In this document: positions 41,151-49,768 of the stretch, one piece after another
Layout of the letters: each line of letters starts with the position of its first letter
Numbering within the stretch: the stretch's first letter is position 1
Assembly (NCBI RefSeq): GCF_038002825.1
Contig: NZ_JBBODF010000001.1
Location: 3,410,001 to 3,474,000 of the forward strand
Direction: 5' to 3'
DNA from: Paenibacillus sp. FSL H8-0048
GTDB lineage: Bacteria; Bacillota; Bacilli; Paenibacillales; Paenibacillaceae
DNA length: 64,000 nucleotides
The notes under the pieces: model-generated
The model's input: only the letters and a program-made list of their open reading frames with translations
Told to the model about the DNA's origin: nothing
Databases searched by the model: none
Made by a program: the position numbers and the translations under genes

Positions 41151-41207
41151 GGCAATGGCACTACCACTGGCATCGGCACTGGCACTGAATTCCCGCTGCA
41201 ACATAGA

Positions 41208-41242
41208 AATCCCCCCGCAAAGGATATGCATCCGTTTACGAG
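41208..41242 (-). terminator. Probable intrinsic terminator of the ABC operon
   Basis: On the minus strand CCCCTCG, TAAA and GGAT pair with ATCC, TTTG and CGGGGGG with small mismatches, followed by ATTTC. The T-run is short. Confidence 0.55.
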
Positions 41243-41284
41243 GGGAACAGGATTGCCCGGGTTACTACGACAGAACAAACCTAC

Positions 41285-43294
41285 TTAAGGAAGAAGTGCC
41301 TTCAGCGCCGGAGACATCTCCTGCTGATCCAGCGAAATATAATTAGATGAACCATTCTTATACACGATCTTCACCGCATATTCTCCCTCTCTGCGGTTAT
41401 AATTGCGGCGATGCTCCAGAATACCGCTAATTAGCGTTTTGTCTTTGACCATAATAGCCCGTTTCTCGCTGCGTGCTAACTCCAGACGGCTCTCGGGATC
41501 ATACATCCGCCCGGGTGGCAGCTTACTGTGATTCATATCTATGAACATCTCGGCGGACCGGACGTCCGCCTCGGTAATCCGCACTTTATCCGCATATCCC
41601 TTCTTTTCCAGCCAAGCCCCTAATTCATGATAGGACGGGTACCAGTCATAAGTGAAATACGACTGAATTCCATCTTTATCCGTCTTTTGAAGAACACGGA
41701 TGGACGCCCGTGACCGCTGATCCGAAACCTGATCCTCATAGGACATGTTCAGCACTTCACGGGTTAAGATGTCCTTGAACTCCTTCACCTCCTGCGGATC
41801 AGAAATACTGAAGGCCTTGTCGAGATTACTCATACGGATACTCTCTGCGTTCTTGTTCATCTGGGATATCCGGTATCGCACACGTTTGTAGTCCACATGT
41901 CCCATGACCGTCTTCAACTCCGGCTCGAAGCCCACTGACGGAACCTGATAGGTCCGCATCAGTGTCCCTCCGCTCTTAAGCTTATATGACAACGTGAAGC
42001 GGTAGTAAGAGAGATAACCATGATTCCACATGGGATCGCCCTGACCCGGCTTCGCCGTTACGATAGCACTATGCAGTGCAGTTACAGCCTCAATATATTT
42101 CGGGTCCTTGGAAAAGATATCAGTCTCCTCCGCAGGTGCAGTATTCGGAGCGTTGTAAGGGCGTTGCATCAGGTCTGCATAATTACCACCGGCGAATACC
42201 GCACTCACCTTCCCGGAGGCCGGAACCCAGGTCTCATATCCGGTCAAGCCGGATACAGGAACATAGAGCAGCAAGCCAAGCAGGATACTGTATACTGCCA
42301 TTTCAAGCGGCAGCTTGCGGTTCAGGATATGCCAGCTTTTGCGGAGAACCATCTCTACGAGAATATAACCGATTCCCCCTCCTGCGACAACACTGCCGAC
42401 GATCCAGCCTGTTTCCTGCTTGATACTGCCGAAGTAGCTGAGCGCAAGCAGCATACTGCAGAGCATTACCCCGGCTTTGAACAGCGGATTAAAATAGGTG
42501 AAGGCCATTGCCTGTCCAGCCTTCTCACTGTGGCGCTTACGGTACAGCACAAAGGACAGCGTTAAAAAGGCTGCAAATAGTAGAGCATAGACCCAAAGCT
42601 CTGTAGGACTGAAGGGGCTATAAGACATATCTGCAATCCGCAGCATCGGCGCCCAATCCTTCAGGGATTCCCTCGATCCTATACTATCCGGGTACCCATA
42701 CAAATATCTGTTCAGATGCATATCTATAAACATTAATATTGCCGCAGGGAGGACTAACAGAATGAGGGTCACCACACTCTGCAGCACGGTCTGTCCTACA
42801 CATATCCCCACAAAAAGCGTAAAGGCAAACAAGAACAGCGACAACACTGTAAGGGTCAGGCACCACTCCCAGACCTCCGCCCCGTGATAGATATACATAT
42901 TCCCCTCCAGCGGGCGGACCAGCATCGTAACCACACTTGTAATCCAAATGGGCGGCAGCAGCAGAAGCAGACCGCTCAGCGTATAAGAAGACAGCAGATG
43001 CGAGCGGCGCAGCGGGAGGCTGTGCATCAGATCGGAGGAGCCTTTGGACTGCAGATAACGGGACAGGAACAGTCCAGCAATTATCGGAAAGGCAATCAGA
43101 ACCGCATAAATATTAGTACCAAAGCCGAACAGACTATCTATTTCGATCTTATTTTCAAGCCGGGCTCCGTCTGCGAACAGCTGCAGCGGAAGCATAAATA
43201 ACAGCACCAGCGTATACAGAATTCCAATCCACCCGTGCTGGCGCAGGTTCTGACGGATCAGGCTGGCGTTACAAAATAATCGGTTGTACGTCAT
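41285..43294 (-). CDS. ABC transporter permease
   Basis: About 669-residue membrane protein. Six to seven helices lie at the N-terminus (residues 15-330, for example IGILYTLVLLFMLPLQLF and GLLLLLPPIWITSVVTMLV), followed by a large extracytoplasmic domain ending DLQQEMSPALKALLP-like. The ATG at 43292-43294 (MTYNRLFCN) is preceded by GGGAGGT and overlaps the ATPase gene by 26 bp; the frame open to 43315 is not used. With the ATPase and the GntR regulator it forms an operon like those induced by cell-wall-active compounds (YtrABC type). The substrate is not determined. Confidence 0.85.
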   Translation of the reverse strand: MTYNRLFCNASLIRQNLRQHGWIGILYTLVLLFMLPLQLFADGARLENKIEIDSLFGFGTNIYAVLIAFPIIAGLFLSRYLQSKGSSDLMHSLPLRRSHLLSSYTLSGLLLLLPPIWITSVVTMLVRPLEGNMYIYHGAEVWEWCLTLTVLSLFLFAFTLFVGICVGQTVLQSVVTLILLVLPAAILMFIDMHLNRYLYGYPDSIGSRESLKDWAPMLRIADMSYSPFSPTELWVYALLFAAFLTLSFVLYRKRHSEKAGQAMAFTYFNPLFKAGVMLCSMLLALSYFGSIKQETGWIVGSVVAGGGIGYILVEMVLRKSWHILNRKLPLEMAVYSILLGLLLYVPVSGLTGYETWVPASGKVSAVFAGGNYADLMQRPYNAPNTAPAEETDIFSKDPKYIEAVTALHSAIVTAKPGQGDPMWNHGYLSYYRFTLSYKLKSGGTLMRTYQVPSVGFEPELKTVMGHVDYKRVRYRISQMNKNAESIRMSNLDKAFSISDPQEVKEFKDILTREVLNMSYEDQVSDQRSRASIRVLQKTDKDGIQSYFTYDWYPSYHELGAWLEKKGYADKVRITEADVRSAEMFIDMNHSKLPPGRMYDPESRLELARSEKRAIMVKDKTLISGILEHRRNYNRREGEYAVKIVYKNGSSNYISLDQQEMSPALKALLP

Positions 43295-44171
43295 AACCGG
43301 CACCTCCCATTTCATAAATAAAGATTTCCTCCAGCGTCAGCGGCAGCAGATCGAATACATACGGATCATAGACATAGAAGGCCTGGCTGATGCGTTCCCG
43401 CTCACCTTTGACAATATACAGCCTGACACTTCCCCGCTCCTCCCGGTGGAGGATTCTCAGGATGGATTCCAGCGCAGCCGCATGACGTTCATCACGGAAC
43501 GCGACCTGTACCTTATGCGTGTCCGACTTCAGATCATCCAGATCCTTCTCCACGAGCATCCGGCCCTCATGCATAATGCCGACATGGTCGCACAGATCCT
43601 CAATCTCCCGCAGATTATGCGAGGAGATCAGCACCGTAAGCTCGCGCTCCGCGACTTCCTGGAACAGGAGATTCTTGATCTGGCGGCGCATCACCGGGTC
43701 AAGCCCGTCAATCGGCTCGTCCATGATCAGCACCTCCGGCCTGCAGCTAAGCGCAAGCAGAAGGGCTGCCTGGCGCTGCATCCCCTTGGAGAAGCGGCTG
43801 AGCTTGCGCCGGGGATCAAGCCGGAACATAGCAAGCAGCTCGTCATAGCGCTTCTGGCTCCATTCCGGGTAGATGGACTTGTAGAAGGCCGCCATACTCC
43901 GTATGGTCGCCTGGGGGAAGAAGTACGGGCTGTCCTGCATGAAGATCATTCTGCACTTCATTTCCGGCGACTCGTAGACTGGCTGTCCGCCAAGCTTGAC
44001 CGTGCCTGCATCAGGACGGTAAATCCCGGCAAGCGTTTTCAGCAGCGTGGTTTTGCCGGCTCCGTTCGATCCCAGCAACCCGTAAATAGCGCCTTTATGT
44101 ACAGTCAGCGACAGATTGTCAACCGCCTTATCCCCCTGAAAAATCTTGCTGACCCCGCGTATCTCAATCAT
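43269..44171 (-). CDS. ABC transporter ATP-binding protein
   Basis: 300-residue ATPase. Walker A is GLLGSNGAGKTTLLKTLAG, the Q-loop is FMQDSPYFF, the signature is SRFSKGMQRQAALLLAL, Walker B is VLIMDEPIDGLDP and the H-loop is LISSHNLREI. The C-terminal extra domain (about 215-300) is typical of drug or bacitracin-type exporters. The ATG at 44169-44171 has GAGGGGAAC ahead and overlaps the GntR gene by 8 bp. It energises the permease encoded next. Confidence 0.95.
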   Translation of the reverse strand: MIEIRGVSKIFQGDKAVDNLSLTVHKGAIYGLLGSNGAGKTTLLKTLAGIYRPDAGTVKLGGQPVYESPEMKCRMIFMQDSPYFFPQATIRSMAAFYKSIYPEWSQKRYDELLAMFRLDPRRKLSRFSKGMQRQAALLLALSCRPEVLIMDEPIDGLDPVMRRQIKNLLFQEVAERELTVLISSHNLREIEDLCDHVGIMHEGRMLVEKDLDDLKSDTHKVQVAFRDERHAAALESILRILHREERGSVRLYIVKGERERISQAFYVYDPYVFDLLPLTLEEIFIYEMGGAGYDVQPIIL

Positions 44172-44553
44172 GGCTGTTCCCCTCTCTTCTCTGATCCAGC
44201 GACTGGCGGTACAATGCACTAATCTCGCTCTCCGTAAATCCGAGATAGACCGCCTCCGCCATCAGCCGCAGCAGCTCTGTCTTCAGCTCCGCCCGCTTGC
44301 TCTCGTTGTGCTCCTGCTGCATGGCGGCAACGAAATTGCCCTTGCCCTGCAGCGAATAGATATACCCCTCACGCTCAAGCTCCCGGTAGGCTTTCTGGAT
44401 CGTATTGGGATTGACTGTAAGCTGCGAGGATAACGCCCGCACCGAAGGCAGCTGTTCATCCGCCCGCAGAATCCCGTGCATAATCATCTCTTTCACCTTG
44501 TCGGTCAGCTGCTCATAGATCGGCTTGCGGCTGCGTACATCCAACTCGAACAT
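44164..44553 (-). CDS. GntR-family regulator, YtrA type
   Basis: 129 residues. The winged helix is PIYEQLTDKVKEMIMHGIL, LPSVRALSSQLTVNPNTIQK and ELEREGYIYSLQGKGNFVA, followed by only a short helical C-terminus, as in YtrA-type members that repress an adjacent ABC operon. AAAGGAGGACTG precedes the ATG. It is the first gene of the operon and so probably controls its own transcription through the inverted repeat at 44603-44629. Confidence 0.93.
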   Translation of the reverse strand: MFELDVRSRKPIYEQLTDKVKEMIMHGILRADEQLPSVRALSSQLTVNPNTIQKAYRELEREGYIYSLQGKGNFVAAMQQEHNESKRAELKTELLRLMAEAVYLGFTESEISALYRQSLDQRREGNSHD

Positions 44554-44602
44554 GACAGTCCTCCTTTCATCTGATACTCCGGCTGCTGTATCAAAGTGTA
44601 TT

Positions 44603-44644
44603 AACTGTACTACTATTATTAATACAGTTTAGGGTTAATGTCAA
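44603..44644 (-). promoter_or_regulatory. Promoter with GntR-type operator
   Basis: On the minus strand TTGACA (44644-44639) and TAATAA (44621-44616) are 17 bp apart. The -10 is inside an inverted repeat AACTGTA-13 bp-TACAGTT (44603-44629). A repressor bound there would cover the -10 box; the GntR protein encoded 50 bp downstream is the natural candidate. Confidence 0.65.
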
Positions 44645-44684
44645 TCATTAACTTTTACTTTTTCTAGTTTCAACATGTCACCCA

Positions 44685-44722
44685 AATAACCCCCATCTGT
44701 CCAAAAGGCAGGTGGGGGTTAT
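44685..44722 (-). terminator. Intrinsic terminator of the MFS gene
   Basis: ATAACCCCCA-CTG pairs with CAG-TGGGGGTTAT around a short loop (44686-44699 and 44709-44722). It follows the transporter stop by about 20 bp on the minus strand. Confidence 0.8.
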
Positions 44723-44742
44723 GATTGCTTAGGGGGACTGTT

Positions 44743-46191
44743 CTATTGAACATGAAGGCTGCTTCTGCGCTGCTGCCTGCGTTCATCGCTGAACAGGGCA
44801 GCGCCTATACCCGGGAGCAGCAGATAGCCTGCGAACTTATAGGTCTGGCTGAACGCATCCACAGCCGCCTGCTGCTGTCTTATTACCACGGCCCCGGCCT
44901 CTGTGCCTGCGGAGTTCGCCGCACTCAGCTCCCGGGTTGTATTATGCTGGAGCACAGTGACGATGATGGCCACACCGAGCACACTCCCCAGCGCCTTCGC
45001 CATATTCGTCACCCCTGAGGCTATGCCTACCTTATCTTCAGGAACGACCCGGATCGCCGATGACATCACAGGCGGCATCGAGAGTCCCACGCCGAAGCCA
45101 GTCACTGCAAGCCGGAGCATCACCGCACCCAGCGTAGAATCGGCCTCAAGTCCGCTCATGGAATAGGTGGCAGCGCCAATCAGCACCATTCCCGCTGCGG
45201 CGAACACACTGCTGCCGTATTTCGCAGCCAGCGGCCCGGATACAGCCGAGCTGGCGATGGAGCCTAAGGCCATGGTTGAGAGGACCAGCCCTGCCTTCAG
45301 CTCCGATACCCCCATCACCCGGGTCAGATAAAAGGAGGTCAGCAGCGAAATATTCATCACCGCCGCCCCAAGCACGATCATCGATACCGAAGTACTATTG
45401 AAAGCTCTGATCTTCAGCAGGGACAAGGGCAGCATCGGCTTCTTTCCCTTAGACTGCGTAAGAAAAAAGAACACCAGAAACAACACTCCCGCAGCCATCA
45501 GCCCCAGGAACGTGCGTGAGCTCCAGCCGTAATCCTGCACTTTAATCAGAGCATATGTAATGCAGAACATCCCTCCTGTAACCCCCAGCATTCCGCCATA
45601 GTCTATGGACCTTCCTGCTGAATCATCCCGCGACTCCTGAATGAACATAGCGGTCAGCCCTATACTCAGCAGCCCAAGCGGTACGTTCACAAAAAAAATC
45701 CACTCCCAGCTCAGCTTCTGTGTCAGAATTCCGCCAAGTGCCGGACCGCTTGCCGCAGCCACTCCTGAGACAGCCCCCCATATGCCTATAATCAGTCCGT
45801 GCATTTCTTTAGGGAAGGTAGTGGTGCTTAGCGGAATGGTAACCGGCACAATAATGGCTCCCGCCAAGCCTTGAATGACCCGGAACAGAATCAGCATGCC
45901 AAGGGAAGTGGAGAGTCCGGCCAGCAGAGAGCTCAGAGTGAACATTCCCACGCCAATCAGAAATACCTTCTTTCGTCCGAATTGATCGGCCAGTCGCGAG
46001 GCAGTCAGGATGAATACGGCAAAGGCCAGGTTGTAGCCGTTCATCACCCACGATACCTGCGACACACTCCCCCCGAACTGGCGGGTCATCTCCGGCAGGG
46101 CAATATTAATAATGGTCGTATCCAGCAGCGCCATGAAAAACCCCAGCACAATCGCCGTAAAGGATAAAGCTCTGCGCATTCCAATCCCCAT
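44743..46191 (-). CDS. MFS multidrug efflux transporter, DHA2 (14-helix) family
   Basis: About 482 residues with 14 predicted helices. The DHA2 hallmarks are present: motif D1-like LDTTIINIALPEM in helix 1, motif A SRLADQFGRKKVFLIG in the loop 2-3 and antiporter motif C GPALGGILTQ. It expels drugs in exchange for protons. Of several ATGs, 46191 (MGIGMRRAL) is best spaced from AGGGAG. It is divergent from a TetR gene, with the operator in its promoter, so it is induced when that repressor is released. Confidence 0.93.
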   Translation of the reverse strand: MGIGMRRALSFTAIVLGFFMALLDTTIINIALPEMTRQFGGSVSQVSWVMNGYNLAFAVFILTASRLADQFGRKKVFLIGVGMFTLSSLLAGLSTSLGMLILFRVIQGLAGAIIVPVTIPLSTTTFPKEMHGLIIGIWGAVSGVAAASGPALGGILTQKLSWEWIFFVNVPLGLLSIGLTAMFIQESRDDSAGRSIDYGGMLGVTGGMFCITYALIKVQDYGWSSRTFLGLMAAGVLFLVFFFLTQSKGKKPMLPLSLLKIRAFNSTSVSMIVLGAAVMNISLLTSFYLTRVMGVSELKAGLVLSTMALGSIASSAVSGPLAAKYGSSVFAAAGMVLIGAATYSMSGLEADSTLGAVMLRLAVTGFGVGLSMPPVMSSAIRVVPEDKVGIASGVTNMAKALGSVLGVAIIVTVLQHNTTRELSAANSAGTEAGAVVIRQQQAAVDAFSQTYKFAGYLLLPGIGAALFSDERRQQRRSSLHVQ

Positions 46192-46232
46192 TTTGTTCAT
46201 CTCCCTAAATATGAAATAGAGTTCATATTCAA

Positions 46233-46262
46233 ATTATATGAACCCAAGTTCATATTTGTCAA
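46233..46262 (-). promoter_or_regulatory. MFS promoter with TetR-type operator in the spacer
   Basis: On the minus strand TTGACA (46262-46257) and TATAAT (46238-46233) are both perfect boxes with an 18-bp spacer. The spacer is filled by the palindrome ATGAACCCAAGTTCAT (46238-46253). Confidence 0.8.
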
Positions 46263-46270
46263 TCAGAAAA

Positions 46271-46284
46271 TGAACTTGGGTTCA
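46271..46284. promoter_or_regulatory. Second TetR-type operator
   Basis: TGAACTTGGGTTCA repeats the half sites TGAAC and GTTCA of the palindrome at 46238, 33 bp centre to centre. It lies 7 bp upstream of the -35 box of the TetR gene. Confidence 0.7.
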
Positions 46285-46291
46285 GTTTTTA

Positions 46292-46320
46292 TTGACAGCG
46301 CAAAACTGCTCCACTACAAT
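46292..46320 (+). promoter_or_regulatory. Promoter of the TetR gene
   Basis: TTGACA (46292-46297), 17-bp spacer, TACAAT (46315-46320), 26 bp ahead of the ATG at 46347. Confidence 0.75.
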
Positions 46321-46346
46321 CTGTACTATGAGGGGGACCTTACGAT

Positions 46347-46964
46347 ATGGGTGAAACAGAGGACAAGATTAGAACTCCGCAGCAGGAGCGCAGTATACGA
46401 ACTAAGGAAGCCATTATCCGGGCCGCGATGCAGTTGTTCTCGGACAAGGGCTTCTATCAGACGAATACGAAGGAGATTGCAGCAGCGGCCGGGGTGTCGA
46501 CCGGGAGCTTCTACTCCTATTTCGTGGATAAAAGAGCCGTGTTCATTGAGGTGCTCCACATGTACGGGGATGAGCTGATGGCCGAGGTCGAGCGGTCGAT
46601 GGCTGAGATTAATTTCAATACGATTGAGCGTACGGACCTGATCCTGCATCTGATAGACACGCTTCTGCTTTCGCATAAGGCTTTTATCGGGTATCACAAG
46701 GATCTGAACATTATGTATCACAGCGATGAGGCCATCAAGCAGTTGATGGATGCCCAGTACGAGGCCGGCCGTCTTAAGACGCTGACCTATCTTCAGATGG
46801 GACAGGATGAACTGAAGACGGAGGATACGGAGGCAGCGTCGATCATTGTGTTCGAGTCTGTGAGCGCGATTGTGGACTTCATCTCCTTCTCGCCGCAGCG
46901 GATCGCTGTGGACCGGCTGAAGTCAGAGCTGGTTCATATGCTGGTGCAATATTTGTACAAGTAA
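46347..46964 (+). CDS. TetR/AcrR-family repressor
   Basis: 205 residues. The N-terminal helix-turn-helix is RTKEAIIRAAMQLFSDKGF, TNTKEIAAAAGVSTGSFYSY, then FVDKRAVFIEV. The C-terminal ligand-binding region is all-helical and not conserved. AGGGGGAC stands ahead of the ATG. It is divergent from the MFS gene and there are two matching palindromes between them, so it almost certainly represses both. The inducer is unknown. Confidence 0.95.
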   Translation: MGETEDKIRTPQQERSIRTKEAIIRAAMQLFSDKGFYQTNTKEIAAAAGVSTGSFYSYFVDKRAVFIEVLHMYGDELMAEVERSMAEINFNTIERTDLILHLIDTLLLSHKAFIGYHKDLNIMYHSDEAIKQLMDAQYEAGRLKTLTYLQMGQDELKTEDTEAASIIVFESVSAIVDFISFSPQRIAVDRLKSELVHMLVQYLYK

Positions 46965-46991
46965 CAACAGCGTTTCCTCTATACATTTTCG

Positions 46992-47036
46992 CAAAAAAAG
47001 AGCAAGCTGCGGATTCCCCCGCAGGCTTGCTCTTCT
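46992..47036. terminator. Bidirectional intrinsic terminator
   Basis: AAGAGCAAGC-TGCGG pairs with CCGCA-GCTTGCTCTT. There is a run of seven A on the left and T-rich DNA on the right, so it can serve both the TetR gene and the convergent deacetylase gene. Confidence 0.85.
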
Positions 47037-47053
47037 CTATTGACCCTTACGGA

Positions 47054-48208
47054 TCAGCGTTTATCCTTCCAGAAATTGAGCGGCTCCATGTCCTTCGTAA
47101 TGAGCTTGAAGGTATAGCCTTCCTTCTTCAGCGTCTCCAGAATACGCGGCAGCACCTTGAGTGTAGCCTTCTGGTCATGCATCAGAATTACCGGATTGGT
47201 CTTGGACGCCTTCAGCTTATTCACCTGATCCATCACGGTGTTATAGATTCTGTCGCTGTTCTGTTTGTATTTCCAGTCGTAGGAATCCACGTTCCAGTCC
47301 CAGAGATGATAGCCCTGTGTCAGGACTTTATCGCGGAAGGACTTGGTGAAATAGGGCTTGCTTCCGTATGGCGTACGGATCAGTGTGGTGCTTACTCCCG
47401 TCAGCTTCTTCAACGTTGCATTGGCCCCTGACATCTCGGCAAGCGCCGCTGACGGAGAAGCATAGAATTTCTCCTGGCGGTGAGTCACACCATGCAGCGC
47501 TAAGCCATAGCCCTCCTTCGCAATTCTCTTCACCTGGGCGGGATGCTGATTCATGTTGTTCCCCAGCATGAAGAAGGTCGCCTGTACGTCATATTTACTC
47601 AGGATGTCCAGCAGCTCACCAGTCGTCGCTGACGGGCCGTCGTCGAAGGTCAGGTATACGGTCCGGCCCGGCTTGCCCGGATCAGCGGGTGTAACCGGAG
47701 TGGAGGGAGTCGCTGGCGCTACCGGAGCCTTCGGCTTCAGGTCGGCAGCATATTTATCAGTAAACGCTGCATCGGTAAGCTGTGCCGAGCCGTCCTTCAC
47801 ACGAAGTAAATATTTATCTCCCGCATAGGAAATGCTATACCCGAGGTACCCGCTGACCTTCAGCGGAGCCATGAGCTTGCCGTTCTGCACAAAAGTATTC
47901 ATAGGCACGGCCGTGCCGTCCTTCAGCACCGCTCCTCCGTCCTTGCTCAGCAGGGTAAGCGAACCAGTCCCGCCGGCTACGTGAATCCCGTCCGTTAACC
48001 CGGTAAGGGTCCATTTCAGCTCATCCGCAAGTGCACGCAGCGGTACATAATAGGTGCCTTTTACAGAGACAGCTTCAACCTTACTTAATGTATCGTTGAC
48101 TCCGAGCTTAAGAATAGTGCTATCCCCTTTAGCGTTAGCCGGGACCTGCACAAGCCCCATAATTAGGAATAAAGACATGAATAAGAGCAGAATTTTCTTG
48201 ATGCGCAC
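47054..48208 (-). CDS. Polysaccharide deacetylase (NodB, CE4) with stalk domain
   Basis: Exported enzyme of 384 residues. The signal peptide is RIKKILLLFMSLFLIMG. The stalk-type domain (about 35-140) includes LRALADELKWTLTG. The NodB domain has TVYLTFDDGPSATT (catalytic and metal Asp), HGVTHRQEKF (metal His pair), RTPYGSKPYF and ILMHDQKATL (LxH). It removes acetyl groups from GlcNAc polymers, most likely peptidoglycan. The frame opens at a TTG (48223), but GGAG is nine bases ahead of a GTG at 48206-48208, giving a better signal peptide. Confidence 0.9.
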   Translation of the reverse strand: MRIKKILLLFMSLFLIMGLVQVPANAKGDSTILKLGVNDTLSKVEAVSVKGTYYVPLRALADELKWTLTGLTDGIHVAGGTGSLTLLSKDGGAVLKDGTAVPMNTFVQNGKLMAPLKVSGYLGYSISYAGDKYLLRVKDGSAQLTDAAFTDKYAADLKPKAPVAPATPSTPVTPADPGKPGRTVYLTFDDGPSATTGELLDILSKYDVQATFFMLGNNMNQHPAQVKRIAKEGYGLALHGVTHRQEKFYASPSAALAEMSGANATLKKLTGVSTTLIRTPYGSKPYFTKSFRDKVLTQGYHLWDWNVDSYDWKYKQNSDRIYNTVMDQVNKLKASKTNPVILMHDQKATLKVLPRILETLKKEGYTFKLITKDMEPLNFWKDKR

Positions 48209-48707
48209 AGCAGCCGTCTCCAATCTATGTATATTTGTCTATCACTTTATCATATATACTTTCAACGTAATTTGAGAGATTGTAACCGGAAGCTAAAAAA
48301 TTGTTACTCTTATGCAATGATAATTGAGGGTTCGCCATTATTTTCAGAAAGCACGCAATTCTCGTCGAATGCTGTCACAGCAGGTGTTACACGGTTAAAT
48401 CAGCGGTTTTTGGCCCAGAATAATTGTGACAAAATTAATAACAATATCGGAATTTTGAACAAAAATTGAACAACCTTAAAATTAGCTAAAGTGCGCCACT
48501 ACAGTGATCTTTATCATACCCTTAGGGAGTTGTAACAATTTGATCACACATATTTAACTTGTTCGCCATTTTTAAGGTCTATTTTATATATTTATACAAA
48601 ATATGTATTTTGCATTATGGGTAAGTAGTTCTTACTATAGATACAGATCAATGTACTCCCGTTAATGAACGGCGAATGAAAAGTAGTATTGAAGGAAGGA
48701 GTTCTAT
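48209..48707. other. AT-rich leader region between deacetylase and qox operon
   Basis: About 500 bp without a credible gene. It must hold two divergent promoters, but no box pair stands out. The DNA near 48580-48620 is very AT-rich. No repeat of the kinds seen elsewhere occurs. GGAAGGAG lies just before qoxA. Confidence 0.5.
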
Positions 48708-49724
48708 ATGAAAAAAAAGGGACCGTTATACGCTTTGTTTCTAAGCCTGATCCTTCTCCTGCCGGGATGCAGCTCAATCGCTGTTCTGAACCCGAAGGGA
48801 CCGTCTGCAAGGACGTTATCTGACACCATCTTGCTCTCTATTCTTGTGATGCTCGGGGTTCTGGCTGTTGTCTACATTCTGTATATCTTTGTACTGGTGA
48901 AATATCGTGCGAAGAAGAGTAATGAGGGCTACATCCCTGAACATGAGGAAGGCAACAAGGTACTGGAGGCCATCTGGATTATCATCCCGATAATCATCGT
49001 AGCCTTCTTGTCCGTTGTTACCGTCAAGACGACTAACGAAGTGGAGAATGTGGCTGCGGACTATCAGGATCAGACGCCGCTGGTCATCTATGCTTCCTCT
49101 TCCAACTGGAAATGGCATTTCAGCTACCCTGAGGAAGGGATCGAGACGGTTAACTACGTGAATATGCCGGTGCATCGTGCGGTAGAATTCAGAATGTACT
49201 CATTCGGCACCATTACCAGTCTTTGGATTCCACAGCTTGCCGGTCAAAAGTACGCGATGAGCGACATGCTGACAACGCTTCATCTCTCCGCTGATACAGA
49301 AGGCTCTTATATCGGAAAGAACGCGAACTTCAGCGGTAAAGGCTTCGCCCACATGGAATTCGAAGCGCTTGTCCTTAGCAACAAGGGTTATGAGGACTGG
49401 GTGAAGGAAGTAAAGGAAACTGCGCCTAAGCTGACTGAGGAAGAATTCAAAGGCCTGCTGGCCACAGACTACCTCGGACGCAAAACGTATTCCTCCACCC
49501 ATCTGGAGTTCAGCCCTCCTCCTGGAGACCACGGCGAGCATATGAGCGGCGGCGGCAAGGAGATGGATATGGACAACGGCAATCAGGAGCATCAGGATAA
49601 CAAGGAAATTCATCCGTCTCCCGAGCCGTCCAGCGGAACAGAATTCGACAGCGAGCCTCATCCGGATGTCGACCAGCCGCTGCCAAGCTCCCCTGTGGAT
49701 GAAAGCACACACGAAGGACACTAG
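48708..49724 (+). CDS. qoxA: Quinol oxidase aa3-type, subunit II
   Basis: Lipoprotein subunit of 338 residues. The signal peptide ends in the lipobox LLPGCSS (Cys 21). Two helices follow (TILLSILVMLGVLAVVYILY and AIWIIIPIIIVAFLSVV), then the cupredoxin-like domain with SSNWKWHFSYPEEGIETVNY. The CuA-binding Cys/His cluster of cytochrome c oxidases is absent, so it is a quinol oxidase. An unusual Asp/Glu/His/Pro-rich tail (about 265-338) follows, with many His and Met residues that could bind metal. GGAAGGAG precedes the ATG. Confidence 0.95.
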   Translation: MKKKGPLYALFLSLILLLPGCSSIAVLNPKGPSARTLSDTILLSILVMLGVLAVVYILYIFVLVKYRAKKSNEGYIPEHEEGNKVLEAIWIIIPIIIVAFLSVVTVKTTNEVENVAADYQDQTPLVIYASSSNWKWHFSYPEEGIETVNYVNMPVHRAVEFRMYSFGTITSLWIPQLAGQKYAMSDMLTTLHLSADTEGSYIGKNANFSGKGFAHMEFEALVLSNKGYEDWVKEVKETAPKLTEEEFKGLLATDYLGRKTYSSTHLEFSPPPGDHGEHMSGGGKEMDMDNGNQEHQDNKEIHPSPEPSSGTEFDSEPHPDVDQPLPSSPVDESTHEGH

Positions 49725-49768
49725 CTCTCTTGCGAGCTTAATGCAACACACTGAAAGGAGCTACCCTA

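Noticed and set aside
41022..41278. Frames encoding Val-Leu or Ser-Val repeats across the microsatellite
   Set aside because: Simple-sequence translation with no ribosome site and no conserved flanking domain.
48227..48469. 80-codon plus-strand frame in the leader before qoxA
   Set aside because: No ribosome site, unusual composition, and it begins opposite the signal peptide region of the deacetylase gene.
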